Below, in pieces: positions 8,445 through 17,078 of a stretch of 64,000 bases of DNA; the first letter of the stretch is position 1; every line of letters starts with the position of its first letter. This stretch comes from Pseudomonadota bacterium (GTDB lineage Bacteria; Pseudomonadota; Alphaproteobacteria; Rhizobiales; Pleomorphomonadaceae). A program made the position numbers and the translations under genes. The notes under the pieces were generated by a model, which had not been told where the DNA came from, did not search any database, and worked only from the letters and a program-made list of their open reading frames with translations. The stretch lies in NCBI GenBank assembly GCA_023436885.1, contig JAEZHI010000040.1:417194-481193 (forward strand), read 5' to 3'.

Positions 8445-10530
8445 GCGTCACCTCCGGCATCAGTGCCAGGATCGACATCGGCAACGGATCGAACTGCTTG
8501 ATGAAAAGGCCGCCCGCCCGGTTCCAGTCGGGCGCCGGCGTCAGGTCGATATCGCCGGTGTAGAGGCCGATCGCCTCGTCCCACGCCTCGGTGGAGCGCT
8601 GCTTGAACTCCACCATCCTGTCGCTGTCGCGCCCCTCATCCCTGGGGCCGACGAAGATGCCGCGCGTCTTCTCGACACGCAGCACGACCTTGGAGATCGA
8701 CTTGAAGCGCCCCTGCACGCTACCGAGTTCGCTGACCGACCCGAGATCGAGATCGAGCGTCTGCAGCACGGCGGCATAAGGCAATCCGATGTGGATCTTG
8801 GCGGCCGCGAACGGCAGGCTTACCGCCCCGCCCTCAACCTTCAGTCCGCGCACCACGTTGCCGTCGGCCAGCGCCACCACATCGCAGCCCTCGAGATGGG
8901 CGAGACCGCTGAGATGGCTCACCGCCGCGCCCGCATAGGACAACCCGCAATCGACAAAGAAGGCATCCTCAACATGGTCGAAGGCCCGGCTGTGCAGCCG
9001 CTCGATGTAGCGCCTGGTCTCGCCGTTGATCGTCCTTTTGACCACGAAATACGGCACGTCCTCGCCGCCTTCGGCGATACAAGTCACGTCCTCGAACTCT
9101 GCCCCGGCGCCGCTCTCGTGCCGCGTCCAGGCCCACACCTCGTGTTCCTTCATGTAGGTGAGCGACACCAGCGAGCCGTCGTCGAGTACCACCCAGACGA
9201 TGGAGCTCGGCGCCTGCGCGTAGGCCCAGGCCTTCACCGACCGGTTCTCGAACAGGTGGCGGCTCATGATGGTGAGATCCTTGCCCACCCAGGCGTCGTC
9301 GCCGTAGCTGTAGGAAAAGTCGCGGATCACCCCGCCCGACCGCTGGGCGAACAGCACGATCTCGCCGACGTTGATCGGTTGCACCGGCGCCGCGCCGCGA
9401 TACCCTTGGTTCGCAATAACGATGGCGCTCGGCGTGATGGCATCCGACGCCTGCCCGCCCGTCACCACCCATTCGGCCGACGAGGTCATCAAGAGCAGGC
9501 CATAGCGGGCGGCCAGCATGGAGCGCACGATGTTCACCTGCCGCGCCCGCATGCGGAAGGTGATCGAGTCATTATCCTTGGCCGGCGAGGCGTAGCCGAA
9601 ATTCTCGTAGTTGGCGGTCTGGCTGAGGTAGACCGCTTGCGGCTCGTTGTCGGTGGAAGCCAGCGCCAGCCGCTGCTGGATAAAGGTCACCGCGCGCGGA
9701 TAGTTGCCGGCGCCGCTGAACGGATTACGGCCGATCTGCGGTCCGTCGGCGGTGTCGGCGGTGATGTTCTCGTCATCGAGGAAGAACTCAGTGGTCGACC
9801 CGATATAGCCGAACGAACCGTTGGCGAACTTGTAGACCACGTATTTGCTGGCGCCGGCCACCTCCGGCCAGCTCACCCGATTGACGCCGCCGTCGATACT
9901 GAGATCGTTGACCACCGCAGCCTCTGCCGAAGGCAGGCTTTCCTCGCCGGTTGCATAGCTTACCGAGGCCACCTTGTAGCGATAGGTACGGGCGATATAG
10001 CCGGTCTTGCCGGCCGTGCTGCCCTGCACCGCCGCCGTCACCCCGGAGGGCGGCCGCATGGCCGGGGTAAAACTAGGCTCGGTCAGCGTCCAGTTGTTGT
10101 CGGCGAAGCGAGCAAGCTTCTTGACCGGATACCTGGCGTGGACGATGTACATCACGTCCGCTTCCTGGGCGAACACAAGCTCGTCGAGGTCATCGGACGC
10201 ATAAGGCGAGACCACCTCGTAGACCGCCCCGCCCGTGCCGAGGATCAGCCCGCCATTGCGCCAGAAGCGGATGCAACCATTGCCGAATTCGAGCACATAG
10301 GCCTGCACTTCGTTGAACTGGAACGGGATCAGCCGCGTCCTTTTGCCGCTGTCCTTCACCGCGCCGACATATTCGAGGCCAGCGCGATTGTTCGCCCCGC
10401 CATGCGCCTGCACGGTAAGGTTCAGCGCCGTCTTGAGACCGAGCGCATAGTTCTTGGTATCCACCCGTGCCCATAGTGCCGGGGAGAGTTCGCCGCCGGC
10501 AAAGGCCGGCTGATAGGCCCGGAGCGTCAT
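8434..10530 (-). CDS. Phage tail nozzle / tail tubular protein B-like (T7 gp12-like)
   Basis: 698 residues starting MTLRAYQPAFAGGELSPALW. The segments FAGGELSPALWARVDTKNYA, RTRLIPFQFNEVQAYVLEFG and FIQQRLALASTDNEPQAVYL are hallmarks of podoviral tail tubular B/nozzle proteins. These form the distal end of the short tail. It overlaps the gp11-like gene by 4 bp (start at 10530, stop of the upstream gene at 10527), showing the original phage operon order. The frame is intact over its full length, so decay is recent or the gene is kept. No other structural genes (capsid, portal, terminase) are present in the window. Confidence 0.85.
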   Translation of the reverse strand: MTLRAYQPAFAGGELSPALWARVDTKNYALGLKTALNLTVQAHGGANNRAGLEYVGAVKDSGKRTRLIPFQFNEVQAYVLEFGNGCIRFWRNGGLILGTGGAVYEVVSPYASDDLDELVFAQEADVMYIVHARYPVKKLARFADNNWTLTEPSFTPAMRPPSGVTAAVQGSTAGKTGYIARTYRYKVASVSYATGEESLPSAEAAVVNDLSIDGGVNRVSWPEVAGASKYVVYKFANGSFGYIGSTTEFFLDDENITADTADGPQIGRNPFSGAGNYPRAVTFIQQRLALASTDNEPQAVYLSQTANYENFGYASPAKDNDSITFRMRARQVNIVRSMLAARYGLLLMTSSAEWVVTGGQASDAITPSAIVIANQGYRGAAPVQPINVGEIVLFAQRSGGVIRDFSYSYGDDAWVGKDLTIMSRHLFENRSVKAWAYAQAPSSIVWVVLDDGSLVSLTYMKEHEVWAWTRHESGAGAEFEDVTCIAEGGEDVPYFVVKRTINGETRRYIERLHSRAFDHVEDAFFVDCGLSYAGAAVSHLSGLAHLEGCDVVALADGNVVRGLKVEGGAVSLPFAAAKIHIGLPYAAVLQTLDLDLGSVSELGSVQGRFKSISKVVLRVEKTRGIFVGPRDEGRDSDRMVEFKQRSTEAWDEAIGLYTGDIDLTPAPDWNRAGGLFIKQFDPLPMSILALMPEVTLGR

Positions 10531-11111
10531 AGCCGCGCCGCCTCGTAATCGGTCATGACGCGCACCGAACCGGGCTCGTCATTGCCCTCGGCCGCGCTCG
10601 CCGCCGCCTGCGCCTGCAGCGCCATCTGGAAGGCCGACTGCCGCTGGTTGGCGTCGCGCGTCAGCGGCATGGCCAGCCGCGCCGCCAGGTGCCAGGACAG
10701 CGCCTCGATGAACAGCGGCGTGAACTGCGAGGGATCGTCGATCCGGCGGATATAGCTGAGACGCACCGGCGTGATGTTGGCGAGCAGCCGATCGCCGAAC
10801 AGTTCGTAATCGACGGCATCCTCGCCGGACTGAGCGTCGTCAACCGCCCGCACCGCACGTACCCTCAGAAGATCGGTCGGCAACGCGTGCACATGCGCCC
10901 AGCGGCTGGAAGAGATCCCGGCCATCTCGGCCAGCATCACTTCATATCGCGCAAACCGCCAAGGCGGCCCGGCCGAGAGCAGCGCGTCGAGCGTCTGCGC
11001 ATAAAACCGGTTGCACGCCCGCGCCTCGCTGCTCGCCTCGGAAAGCGCGTCGATCCTGTCGGCGCCGAGGTGGCCAAGAGCCAGATTGCAGATGGAAATT
11101 GTCGATGCCAT
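10527..11111 (-). CDS. Phage tail tubular protein A-like (T7 gp11-like adaptor)
   Basis: 194 residues: MASTISICNLALGHLGADRI, then EARACNRFYAQTLDALLSAG and PPWRFARYEV. This N-terminal pattern (short helix, acidic turn, CNRFY-type motif, WxFA) is typical of the podoviral adaptor ring between portal and nozzle. First gene of the relic cassette; a ParDE operon lies divergently upstream. No phage promoter was recognised before it. Confidence 0.82.
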   Translation of the reverse strand: MASTISICNLALGHLGADRIDALSEASSEARACNRFYAQTLDALLSAGPPWRFARYEVMLAEMAGISSSRWAHVHALPTDLLRVRAVRAVDDAQSGEDAVDYELFGDRLLANITPVRLSYIRRIDDPSQFTPLFIEALSWHLAARLAMPLTRDANQRQSAFQMALQAQAAASAAEGNDEPGSVRVMTDYEAARL

Positions 11112-11209
11112 GAACCACCCCGTAAACCGTGCGGCACTCTAAGCAGCGGGTGGTTTGCGCGGTGGCGGGGTGGGCATGTCGGCCCCAGCAATCTTGGCAG
11201 CCGTTCCCA

Positions 11210-11232
11210 TTGGTAGTAAAGTTTCCTACCAA
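11210..11232. promoter_or_regulatory. Inverted repeat upstream of parDE, likely ParD operator
   Basis: TTGGTAG (11210-11216) and CTACCAA (11226-11232) form perfect 7-bp arms 18 bp before the parD start. Type II antitoxins of the ribbon-helix-helix class repress their own operon at such sites. Binding is inferred. Confidence 0.65.
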
Positions 11233-11249
11233 ACGAATAGGAGCCTTCG

Positions 11250-11531
11250 ATGCCGAACGTCGAAAAGATGAGCCTGGCCCTGACAGCCCGGCAGGCAGCG
11301 ATGATGCGCGACGCCGTCAGCACCGGCGCTTACGCCACCACCAGCGAGATCGTTCGGGAAGCCATGCGTGACTGGGAAACCAAGTGGATGGCCCGCAACG
11401 AGGAAATTCGCCGTCTGAAGGCACTCTGGGATGAAGGCAAGGCCAGTGGTCCGGCTCAGCCACTCGATTTCGACGAACTGAGGAAAGAGGCTGCGGCCAA
11501 ACTGAAGGACGCCTCCCGGAATGGCGGCTAA
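11250..11531 (+). CDS. parD: ParD-like type II antitoxin (ribbon-helix-helix)
   Basis: 93 residues: the N-terminal strand and two helices (MSLALTARQAAMMRDAVSTG, then AYATTSEIVREAMRDW) are the CopG/ParD DNA-binding fold. The C-terminal part is a charged helix that would wrap the toxin. AGGAG precedes the start by a normal distance. It overlaps the downstream parE by 11 bp, the usual TA arrangement, and has a palindrome in its promoter. Complete and of usual length. Confidence 0.9.
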   Translation: MPNVEKMSLALTARQAAMMRDAVSTGAYATTSEIVREAMRDWETKWMARNEEIRRLKALWDEGKASGPAQPLDFDELRKEAAAKLKDASRNGG

Positions 11532-11838
11532 ACTGATCTGGACGCCGCAAGCCAGGGCCGATCTGATCGACATCTACCTGACCATCGGTCTTCAACAGCC
11601 GCAGGCTGCCGAGCGATATCTAGCTCGGATGGAGCAGAAAGCCGCTCTCCTGTTCGATCAGCCGCGTCTCGGCGTCCGAAGACCGGAAATCCATCCGGCG
11701 GCGCGCATGCTGATCGAGAGCCCTTATGTCCTGCTCTATGAAACCGAGCCGAACACCGACGACGGCCCCATCCAAACCATCGAGATCGTCCGCGTAATCG
11801 ATGGCCGGCGCGACCTCCGGAACCTGCTGCCAGTGTGA
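11521..11838 (+). CDS. parE: ParE-like type II toxin (RelE/ParE superfamily)
   Basis: 105 residues starting MAAKLIWTPQARADLIDIYL, followed by the two-helix hairpin and the strands VLLYETEP and IVRVIDGRRDL. This is the classic ParE fold; the family poisons DNA gyrase, although some relatives act as RelE-type RNases. It overlaps parD. Full length, no lesions seen. Confidence 0.9.
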   Translation: MAAKLIWTPQARADLIDIYLTIGLQQPQAAERYLARMEQKAALLFDQPRLGVRRPEIHPAARMLIESPYVLLYETEPNTDDGPIQTIEIVRVIDGRRDLRNLLPV

Positions 11839-11903
11839 TGCGCTGGCTGGGTAACGCAAACGGCTGGCCGGCGCGACACCGGTCAGCCATTTTGCGAGAC
11901 GCT

Positions 11904-12062
11904 TTAAATCCGTCCCATCAACATCAGGATCACGATGATCAGCAGGATGAGGCCAAGACCACCGGAGGGGCCATAACCCCAGCGCGAGCTGTAGGGCCAG
12001 GTCGGCAGCGCGCCGAGCAGGATCAGGATGAGGACGATGACCAGGATTGTTCCGAGCGTCAT
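11904..12062 (-). CDS. DUF3309 family small membrane protein
   Basis: 52 residues from ATG 12062 behind AAGGAGA: MTLGTILVIVLILILLGALP, then a WPYSSRWGYGPSGG turn and a second hydrophobic segment ending LMLMGRI. The two-helix layout with a WGYGPSGG-type linker is diagnostic for DUF3309, common in alpha- and betaproteobacteria; function unknown, possibly stress-linked. A longer in-frame start at 12131 has no ribosome site. Confidence 0.85.
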   Translation of the reverse strand: MTLGTILVIVLILILLGALPTWPYSSRWGYGPSGGLGLILLIIVILMLMGRI

Positions 12063-12313
12063 GGAGGATCTCCTTGAGCGGGGCAGCGTGGATGGGAGAG
12101 GCCCCAGCCGATGACCAACTGCCTTCCTCAAGCAAATTCGCGAGACGCCCTAACGGTTCCACGGAGACGACTGCAGGCTGCGTTTCGTTGCGTGGAGCGC
12201 ACGCCGGGGTCGGCAAGTCGCGGCAAAACAGCAGCACTTAATTGACAACCGGCCCTGTTATGCGCATATAGCCTTCGGAGGCTTTGTGAGCGGAAACGCG
12301 AGCATTGCCTTTT

Positions 12314-12637
12314 TTATTGCCCGTTTTGGGACGCCGCACGCAGATCGCGGATAATCTTGAAACCATTTTGCCTTTCACCCGCGGGCGTCGTCTGGCGAAA
12401 CTCCAAGCGTCTGATCTTGTCTGCTAGAGCTGCCAGTTCCTCGCGTGCTGGCTCGTGCATACCCGGCAGACGAAGCCCCCAACTGATCGTATAGGCAATT
12501 ATGTCAGCGACCTGTACCAGCGACGTCAGATCGCTGTGCACGAAAAACGGCTCTGGGATAATCAGTCTCGAACGCGTGCGCCCGTTGGTCTTGGACTCAT
12601 CTGTTCCAACAGATGGCTCGCACTTTGCCAATTTCAT
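12314..12637 (-). pseudogene. C-terminal fragment of a DUF3800 protein
   Basis: 107 codons. The segment IIPEPFFVHSDLTSLVQVAD, followed by IIAYTISWGLRLPGM, matches the C-terminal half of DUF3800 proteins (the HSD...Q.AD..AY signature). The N-terminal half with its DES/G motif is absent: the sequence upstream of 12637 does not continue the domain in any frame. DUF3800 genes are frequent passengers of mobile and defence islands. Probably truncated by the rearrangement that joined it to the protease islet. An alternative is a short independent gene. Confidence 0.65.
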
Positions 12638-12666
12638 AGATAGCTAGGATTTTGGCGCGATGACAT

Positions 12667-12703
12667 ACAAAAACACCGCCGGCCAGATTAAACTAGTCGG
12701 CGG
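12667..12703 (-). terminator. Likely intrinsic terminator of the serine protease operon
   Basis: On the minus strand CCGCCG...CGGCGG (12703 to 12676) forms a hairpin followed by TGTTTTTG (12674-12667). It lies just after the stop of the small gene ending at 12759, in the right orientation. Confidence 0.6.
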
Positions 12704-12758
12704 AGAACTTCAGAGCGCAATATTCCGCGATAGCGCAAGGTCTCGCGTTAGCAAACCG

Positions 12759-12971
12759 CTAGCGTGAATACCCCATTTTCACGACTGCACGCCCCTTCCC
12801 ACCTGAAACGAGAGGCGCCTTATTTCCTCCAAAGGGAGGAGCAAGATCATATTCGTCTGAAACGATTCCAGATTGCCGTAGCTGATCCAGCGCACCGAAG
12901 GCCTCGCGGATCACGGTCTCATTGATTTTTGCCTTTGGATTGGCTTCCAGGAGGCTCTCAAAATCAAGCAT
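12759..12971 (-). CDS. Hypothetical small protein downstream of SDH protease
   Basis: 70 residues from ATG 12971 (MLDFESLLEANPKAKINETV). A start at 13004 would overlap the protease gene by 23 bp. It begins 10 bp after the protease stop, so the two genes are almost certainly co-transcribed. It has an acidic N-terminal helix and a Gly-rich C-terminus (PPFGGNKAPLVSGGKGRAVV). No family recognised. Small size and tight coupling suggest a partner, substrate or inhibitor of the protease. Confidence 0.7.
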   Translation of the reverse strand: MLDFESLLEANPKAKINETVIREAFGALDQLRQSGIVSDEYDLAPPFGGNKAPLVSGGKGRAVVKMGYSR

Positions 12972-12981
12972 ATCGTTATCC

Positions 12982-13863
12982 TCAGATTGCCAACAGCCCC
13001 TCACGGGTGTTGATAGCTATGGAGAGTTGTCTGCTAGACATATTATCTTGAAGAAGTCGATAGTATGACCTCACCCTCTTATTCAACTCCGTATCATTGC
13101 CAAAGTTCGCTATCAAAAGGTTTAAATCCTTGGTTAGGACATCCATAGATAGCCCACGTCCATGCGATCGCCACTTTTTTGTGTCATTCAGCTTGGTCGC
13201 GATTTCGGCCGCTCGAGTCTCGCGCATTTTAGGCGTCACGGCCTTACCCTGCGTTTGCGTCGTTACCCAATTTTTAAATTTGTATTGCACAAGCCACTTT
13301 TTGAGTAAATCCACGGAATGGTCTCTGGCCTGTTCAAATCTATGAATTTGTGCTGGGTCGAACTTTTGAATTAAGAATGCGAGTTCCGCAGGCGTCAACG
13401 AACCTTTGCCAGATTTTTTGACGAGCTGGTCATATTTATGTAGGTACCCAAGCGCAGGAACGAATATTCCATCTTTATTCCGCACCTGAGGATCAATCGG
13501 TCCAAGTATTGAATAATAATCCATGTATATATTATCGCCAGACATAACAAGAACAGTCCCTGCAGACATTGCAAAATTCGGGACAAGAAAATTAACTTCT
13601 TTTGGATAGTGATACCGAAATGTATCAGCAATCCTTTCCGCGGTCTCAATAGAACCACCATTAGTTTCCAAAATAACTAAAAGTTTGTCCTTCTTACATT
13701 TTATGTCTTCAATATGATCTCGGATGAGGTCATCCATAGGCTGCTGGATCGGATGTATACAGGTAATTACATCGCAATCAAGATTCTCTTCTATCGCTTT
13801 CAGCCGCCGAATGAGTTCAGATTCCACATAGTGCGTCGTCCTTGTTAATTCGTCGCCGTCCAA
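12982..13863 (-). CDS. SDH-type (SppA/ClpP-fold) serine protease
   Basis: 293 residues of the serine dehydrogenase proteinase (SDH_sah) family, a ClpP/crotonase-fold group. Landmarks: ETNGGSIETAERIAD (residues 66-80), PNFAMSAGTVLVMSGDN (95-111) with nucleophile Ser100, and SILGPIDPQ (118-126). These are the three core motifs of SppA-like proteases. There is no clear membrane helix or signal peptide, so it is probably soluble or peripheral. It heads a two-gene unit in a strongly AT-rich islet with Lys/Asn/Ile-rich codon use unlike its neighbours. The substrate is unknown; membrane quality control is the textbook role of relatives, and a defence role is possible from the setting. Confidence 0.85.
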   Translation of the reverse strand: MDGDELTRTTHYVESELIRRLKAIEENLDCDVITCIHPIQQPMDDLIRDHIEDIKCKKDKLLVILETNGGSIETAERIADTFRYHYPKEVNFLVPNFAMSAGTVLVMSGDNIYMDYYSILGPIDPQVRNKDGIFVPALGYLHKYDQLVKKSGKGSLTPAELAFLIQKFDPAQIHRFEQARDHSVDLLKKWLVQYKFKNWVTTQTQGKAVTPKMRETRAAEIATKLNDTKKWRSHGRGLSMDVLTKDLNLLIANFGNDTELNKRVRSYYRLLQDNMSSRQLSIAINTREGLLAI

Positions 13864-14040
13864 GATATCCCCCTAGGTAAAGCCTCCTTGCATTAAAGTA
13901 GCAACGATGATTCGACGCAACCATAAATGACAAAATATACTTTCTGATCAAATAGCTAAGAACCATATTTCGGTACAGGCGCTATTCGATGTCGGATAGC
14001 CCGGCAGGGTCGAGTGGACGGGCAATATTGGTTTCCCGCA

Positions 14041-14339
14041 AAACCCCACGAACAGCATATCCAGCGCGCCCCCCCTATCTCAGCATCGTGCCCGGCAAGG
14101 CTGGCGATCGGCGCCTTCAGGATCGCCACCGGCCCCGCCGCCATGAGCTGCGTGGCCATAACGCAGGACTCACCCTCGATATCGAACACGGGATTGAGGC
14201 GTTTGGCCGGCATCGGCGCTTTGGTTGCCGGCATCAGCGGCACGACGACGCGGGTATTGAAGCCATCGAGAAGGTTGGCCTGAACGTCGAGCAGGAAGTC
14301 GACTCCATCGGGATTGGGATAGACGTCGAACCGCGCCAC
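14041..14339 (-). pseudogene. ccdB: ccdB-like gyrase toxin, frameshifted near its 3' end
   Basis: From GTG 14339 the frame reads VARFDVYPNPDGVDFLLDVQ, then TRVVVPLMP and KRLNPVFDIEG, a clear CcdB toxin (gyrase poison). After HDAEIG the run GGGGGGGCGCG (a 7-base homopolymer at 14069-14075) is 11 nt where a multiple of 3 is needed. The expected ending ALDMLFVGF is present but in another frame. CcdB needs its extreme C-terminus to poison gyrase, so the product is probably inactive. A sequencing indel in the homopolymer cannot be excluded. Confidence 0.8.
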
Positions 14340-14574
14340 CAGAACTGTCGATAACGGCCCAGCGGTAGCCCGTTTGTCTCCACCCACCGGTTGGAACTCT
14401 CGACAGCCTCGGCGTTGTCGCGACGCCACTGCTCGGCCTTCACCTCGGCCAGCGCGCGTCGGACATCTGCCTCAGCCGCGTGCGAGAGATTCACGCCAAA
14501 CGAACGCGCCTCCGAACGAGGTCCGGATCGAGCGACAGATTGGTCGGCTTGCGAGGGGATTGCTGCGTCGACAT
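14340..14574 (-). pseudogene. ccdA: ccdA-like antitoxin, frameshifted and lacking its stop codon
   Basis: From ATG 14574 the N-terminus reads MSTQQSPRKPTNLSLDPDLV, as in CcdA. At about 14509-14514 one base is missing (CGGAGGCG where a GAG codon is expected) and the family continuation ARSFGVNLSHAAEADVRRAL follows in another frame, through NGLPLGRYRQF. The stop codon after QF is replaced by TGG. A single change at 14339 would explain both this and the ATG-to-GTG change of ccdB, since the two codons overlap (TGATG to TGGTG). A GTG start at 14587 opens the second frame and could still give a chimeric N-terminus. Confidence 0.8.
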
Positions 14575-14623
14575 CGAGCGCCTTCACATTATGCGCACAC
14601 AGTCAGATGCCGCGCAAACCGCC

Positions 14624-14758
14624 CTACCGCCCCTGCTTCTCGATATACCTACCGATGGCCGGCGCAGCGATGAGGGCCACGGCCACCCAGACCAGCGCCC
14701 ATTTCATGCCGTGGCGCGCGCCGATGCAGCGGGCGATCTGCAGATTTCGGAGATCCAT
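14624..14758 (-). CDS. Possible small single-TM protein
   Basis: 44 residues from ATG 14758: a basic N-terminus, then one membrane helix (MKWALVWVAVALIAAPAIGR) and a basic tail ending EKQGR. The hydrophobic profile and codon use look protein-coding, but there is no clear ribosome site and no recognised family. A shorter start at the internal Met18 is equally possible. Low certainty. Confidence 0.35.
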   Translation of the reverse strand: MDLRNLQIARCIGARHGMKWALVWVAVALIAAPAIGRYIEKQGR

Positions 14759-15045
14759 GGTCGTCGAACGCGGTTACCCGCGCCTCCCTCTCGCGCCGGA
14801 GATCGACGCTTCCAAGGGACAATGGTTGGCGCCCCATCCGGTTCCCGAGGCATGGTTTGCCTTCACAACCGCACCGGCTTGACGGCCAGCCGCGCGAGGC
14901 TGAGGCTTTGGCGGGTCCGAGATCCGATCTCTCCTGATCCCCGCGAAATCAGCGTCCACCGAAGCCCCGCCGGCAATCGTCAGCGGGGCGTTTTCATATC
15001 TGCCGTCAACCGATAGAACCGATTGCACCAGCCGAGGACTTATCC

Positions 15046-15771
15046 ATGCACATCCACTTCGTCGTCCATGAATCCTTCGAGGCGCCGGGCGCCTATGAAA
15101 CCTGGGCGGCAAGCCGCGGCCACACGGTCGGATATTCGCGCGTCTATCTCGGCGCGCCGCTGCCGGCTTCGCTCGATACCATCGACATGCTGGTGGTGAT
15201 GGGTGGCCCACAGTCGCCGTCCACCACACTGGAAGAGTGCCCGCACTTCGACAGCAAGGCCGAGCAGGCGCTGATCGCTCGGGCGATCGCGGCGGGAAAA
15301 GCCGTTGTCGGCGTCTGTCTCGGCTCGCAGCTGATGGGCGAGGCACTCGGCGCCCCTCATGAGCACAGCCCCGAAAAGGAGATCGGCAAGTTCCCGATCA
15401 CGCTCACGGCCGCCGGCCTTGCCGACGACAAGTTCGCCCCCTTCGGCCCGACGCTCGAAGTCGGCCACTGGCACTCCGACATGCCCGGTCTGACGCCCGA
15501 CGCCATCGTGATCGCCCAAAGCGAAGGCTGCCCGCGCCAGATCGTCGAATACGGCAAGCTTGCCTATGGCTTCCAGTGCCACATGGAGCTGACGCCTGAA
15601 GTCGTCGAACTCCTGATCGCCGCCTCGGAAGCCGAGTTCCCAACGCTGACCGCCTACCGCTTCGTCCAGCAGCCGGACGCGCTGCGGAAGAACGACTACG
15701 CGGCGATGAACGAGAAGCTGTTCGTGTTCCTCGACAAGCTCTCGGCGGAGTATGAGGCGACAGGGAAATAA
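15046..15771 (+). CDS. Class I glutamine amidotransferase-like protein
   Basis: 241 residues. Triad: Cys91 in GVCLGSQ, His179 and Glu181 in FQCHMELTPE. MGGPQSP (52-58) is the conserved oxyanion strand. It resembles the stand-alone GMP-synthase-like amidotransferases (YfeJ/GAT1 group) of about 240 residues, which hydrolyse glutamine or gamma-glutamyl compounds; no synthase partner is adjacent. Start MHIHFVVHESF follows a short spacer without a strong ribosome site. Family certain, substrate unknown. Confidence 0.85.
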   Translation: MHIHFVVHESFEAPGAYETWAASRGHTVGYSRVYLGAPLPASLDTIDMLVVMGGPQSPSTTLEECPHFDSKAEQALIARAIAAGKAVVGVCLGSQLMGEALGAPHEHSPEKEIGKFPITLTAAGLADDKFAPFGPTLEVGHWHSDMPGLTPDAIVIAQSEGCPRQIVEYGKLAYGFQCHMELTPEVVELLIAASEAEFPTLTAYRFVQQPDALRKNDYAAMNEKLFVFLDKLSAEYEATGK

Positions 15772-15791
15772 GACCGATCCGGAACGTCCGG

Positions 15792-16727
15792 CTAGCGGAA
15801 ATCCTCAAGCGACAGTGCCCACCACGGCATCATGGACGGCAAAGCCCCGCACTCCCTGGCCGACGTCGTCATCGTCGCCTCTTCCCGGCCGTCGCTGTCG
15901 AGAAAGACCGTCCGGAACACCGCCCCCGCCCTGAGATACTCGGCATTGCCAGCTCTGGCGCAAAGGCTCGACCGCCTCTCCGCCTGGATCCGGGGGCTGG
16001 CAAAGTGGCCCGGCCGATTTGCCTTGAGCGTATAGGTGATGACGTTCTGCTCGACCCTGACGGCGTCGTGGTTGTAATCGGCGTTATAGTCCGATCCGAT
16101 GATCACGCTTCCGGCCTCGGCCTCGAGAGCCTTCTCCAGGCCTTTCTCTCGGATTTCCCCCTTGATGAAGGCGGTGTTCATCGCCTTCATCAGGTAGGTA
16201 TAGTCCGGCGGAACCTTCATTTGCGCAACCTCCAGCGCGATCACTCCGCCGGTGATGACGAGCAGGATCAGGCCGAACACCGCCCCTTCCTCGCCACGCG
16301 TCAGGCCGAAACGTGGGGCGACTGCGATCCGCGATGGCTTGAACAACAGCCAGAGATTGGCAATCGGAATGAAGGCGAGCGGCGCGGCCCTGCCATGGCC
16401 GAAGGCGGCCCGCGACCGCGCCGCCGCGGCGCGCCCGGCAGAGGCACCGCCGATGAAGGCCACCGCGATCAGAAACAGTGCCAGCCTCGGCGCCACCTTC
16501 CAGGCGACGGCCTCCGCAGCCTTGAGCGCTGCGAGTTCAGCCAATGAGACGAACAGCATGACAAGGCACAGCCGGACGAAATACGGCGATCGGTCCAGCC
16601 TCGCCGGTCGCCCGGACCAAAGCGAAGACAGCCAGCCGAAGAGGCCGCCGACACACATCACGCCGTAGACGGTGAGCCAATACCGAAGCGGCTCCAGCGC
16701 GAGATACCAGGTCGCAAGCTTTTCCAT
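15792..16727 (-). CDS. Multi-TM membrane protein with DUF805-like region
   Basis: 311 residues from ATG 16727 (MEKLATWYLALEPLRYWLTV); an in-frame start at 16814 lacks a ribosome site. About five hydrophobic segments lie in the first 170 residues. The part AFIPIANLWLLFKPSR is the IPIxNLWLL motif seen in DUF805-type proteins. The C-terminal ~140 residues are soluble and mixed alpha/beta. Function unknown. It is convergent with the amidotransferase gene, only 20 bp away. Confidence 0.7.
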   Translation of the reverse strand: MEKLATWYLALEPLRYWLTVYGVMCVGGLFGWLSSLWSGRPARLDRSPYFVRLCLVMLFVSLAELAALKAAEAVAWKVAPRLALFLIAVAFIGGASAGRAAAARSRAAFGHGRAAPLAFIPIANLWLLFKPSRIAVAPRFGLTRGEEGAVFGLILLVITGGVIALEVAQMKVPPDYTYLMKAMNTAFIKGEIREKGLEKALEAEAGSVIIGSDYNADYNHDAVRVEQNVITYTLKANRPGHFASPRIQAERRSSLCARAGNAEYLRAGAVFRTVFLDSDGREEATMTTSARECGALPSMMPWWALSLEDFR

Positions 16728-17078
16728 GAACGCCCCGTCCGGTAACGTCGGATACCCAGCGCCGCACCATTTGCGTGCATCGCCTGGAACCTGCCGGCGC
16801 GCGCCACAAGTCATGGCAATCTAGGGACGCACCGTCCCAGATGCAACCAAGCTTGTCGGCCGCTCACGGAAACTGTGACTTCCACTGAAGATACGCATTT
16901 CTCCCTGCGACCTCCTGCACCGATCGGATGGAAACCCGATGGTCTCTGCAACGCTCACGTGATTTCAGCGTCATGCAAAGGCAATCGTTCAGGTTGAAAT
17001 CATCTTCCGGGTGTTTCAGTGTCTCTGTGAGCGGGGCGGCGCAACTTGCCCCCCGGTACGTCTGGGGGAATTTGAATC

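Noticed and set aside
14757..14882. 41-codon frame MVVERGYPRLPL... on the + strand
   Set aside because: No ribosome site or family; short; located in the mixed region behind ccdA.
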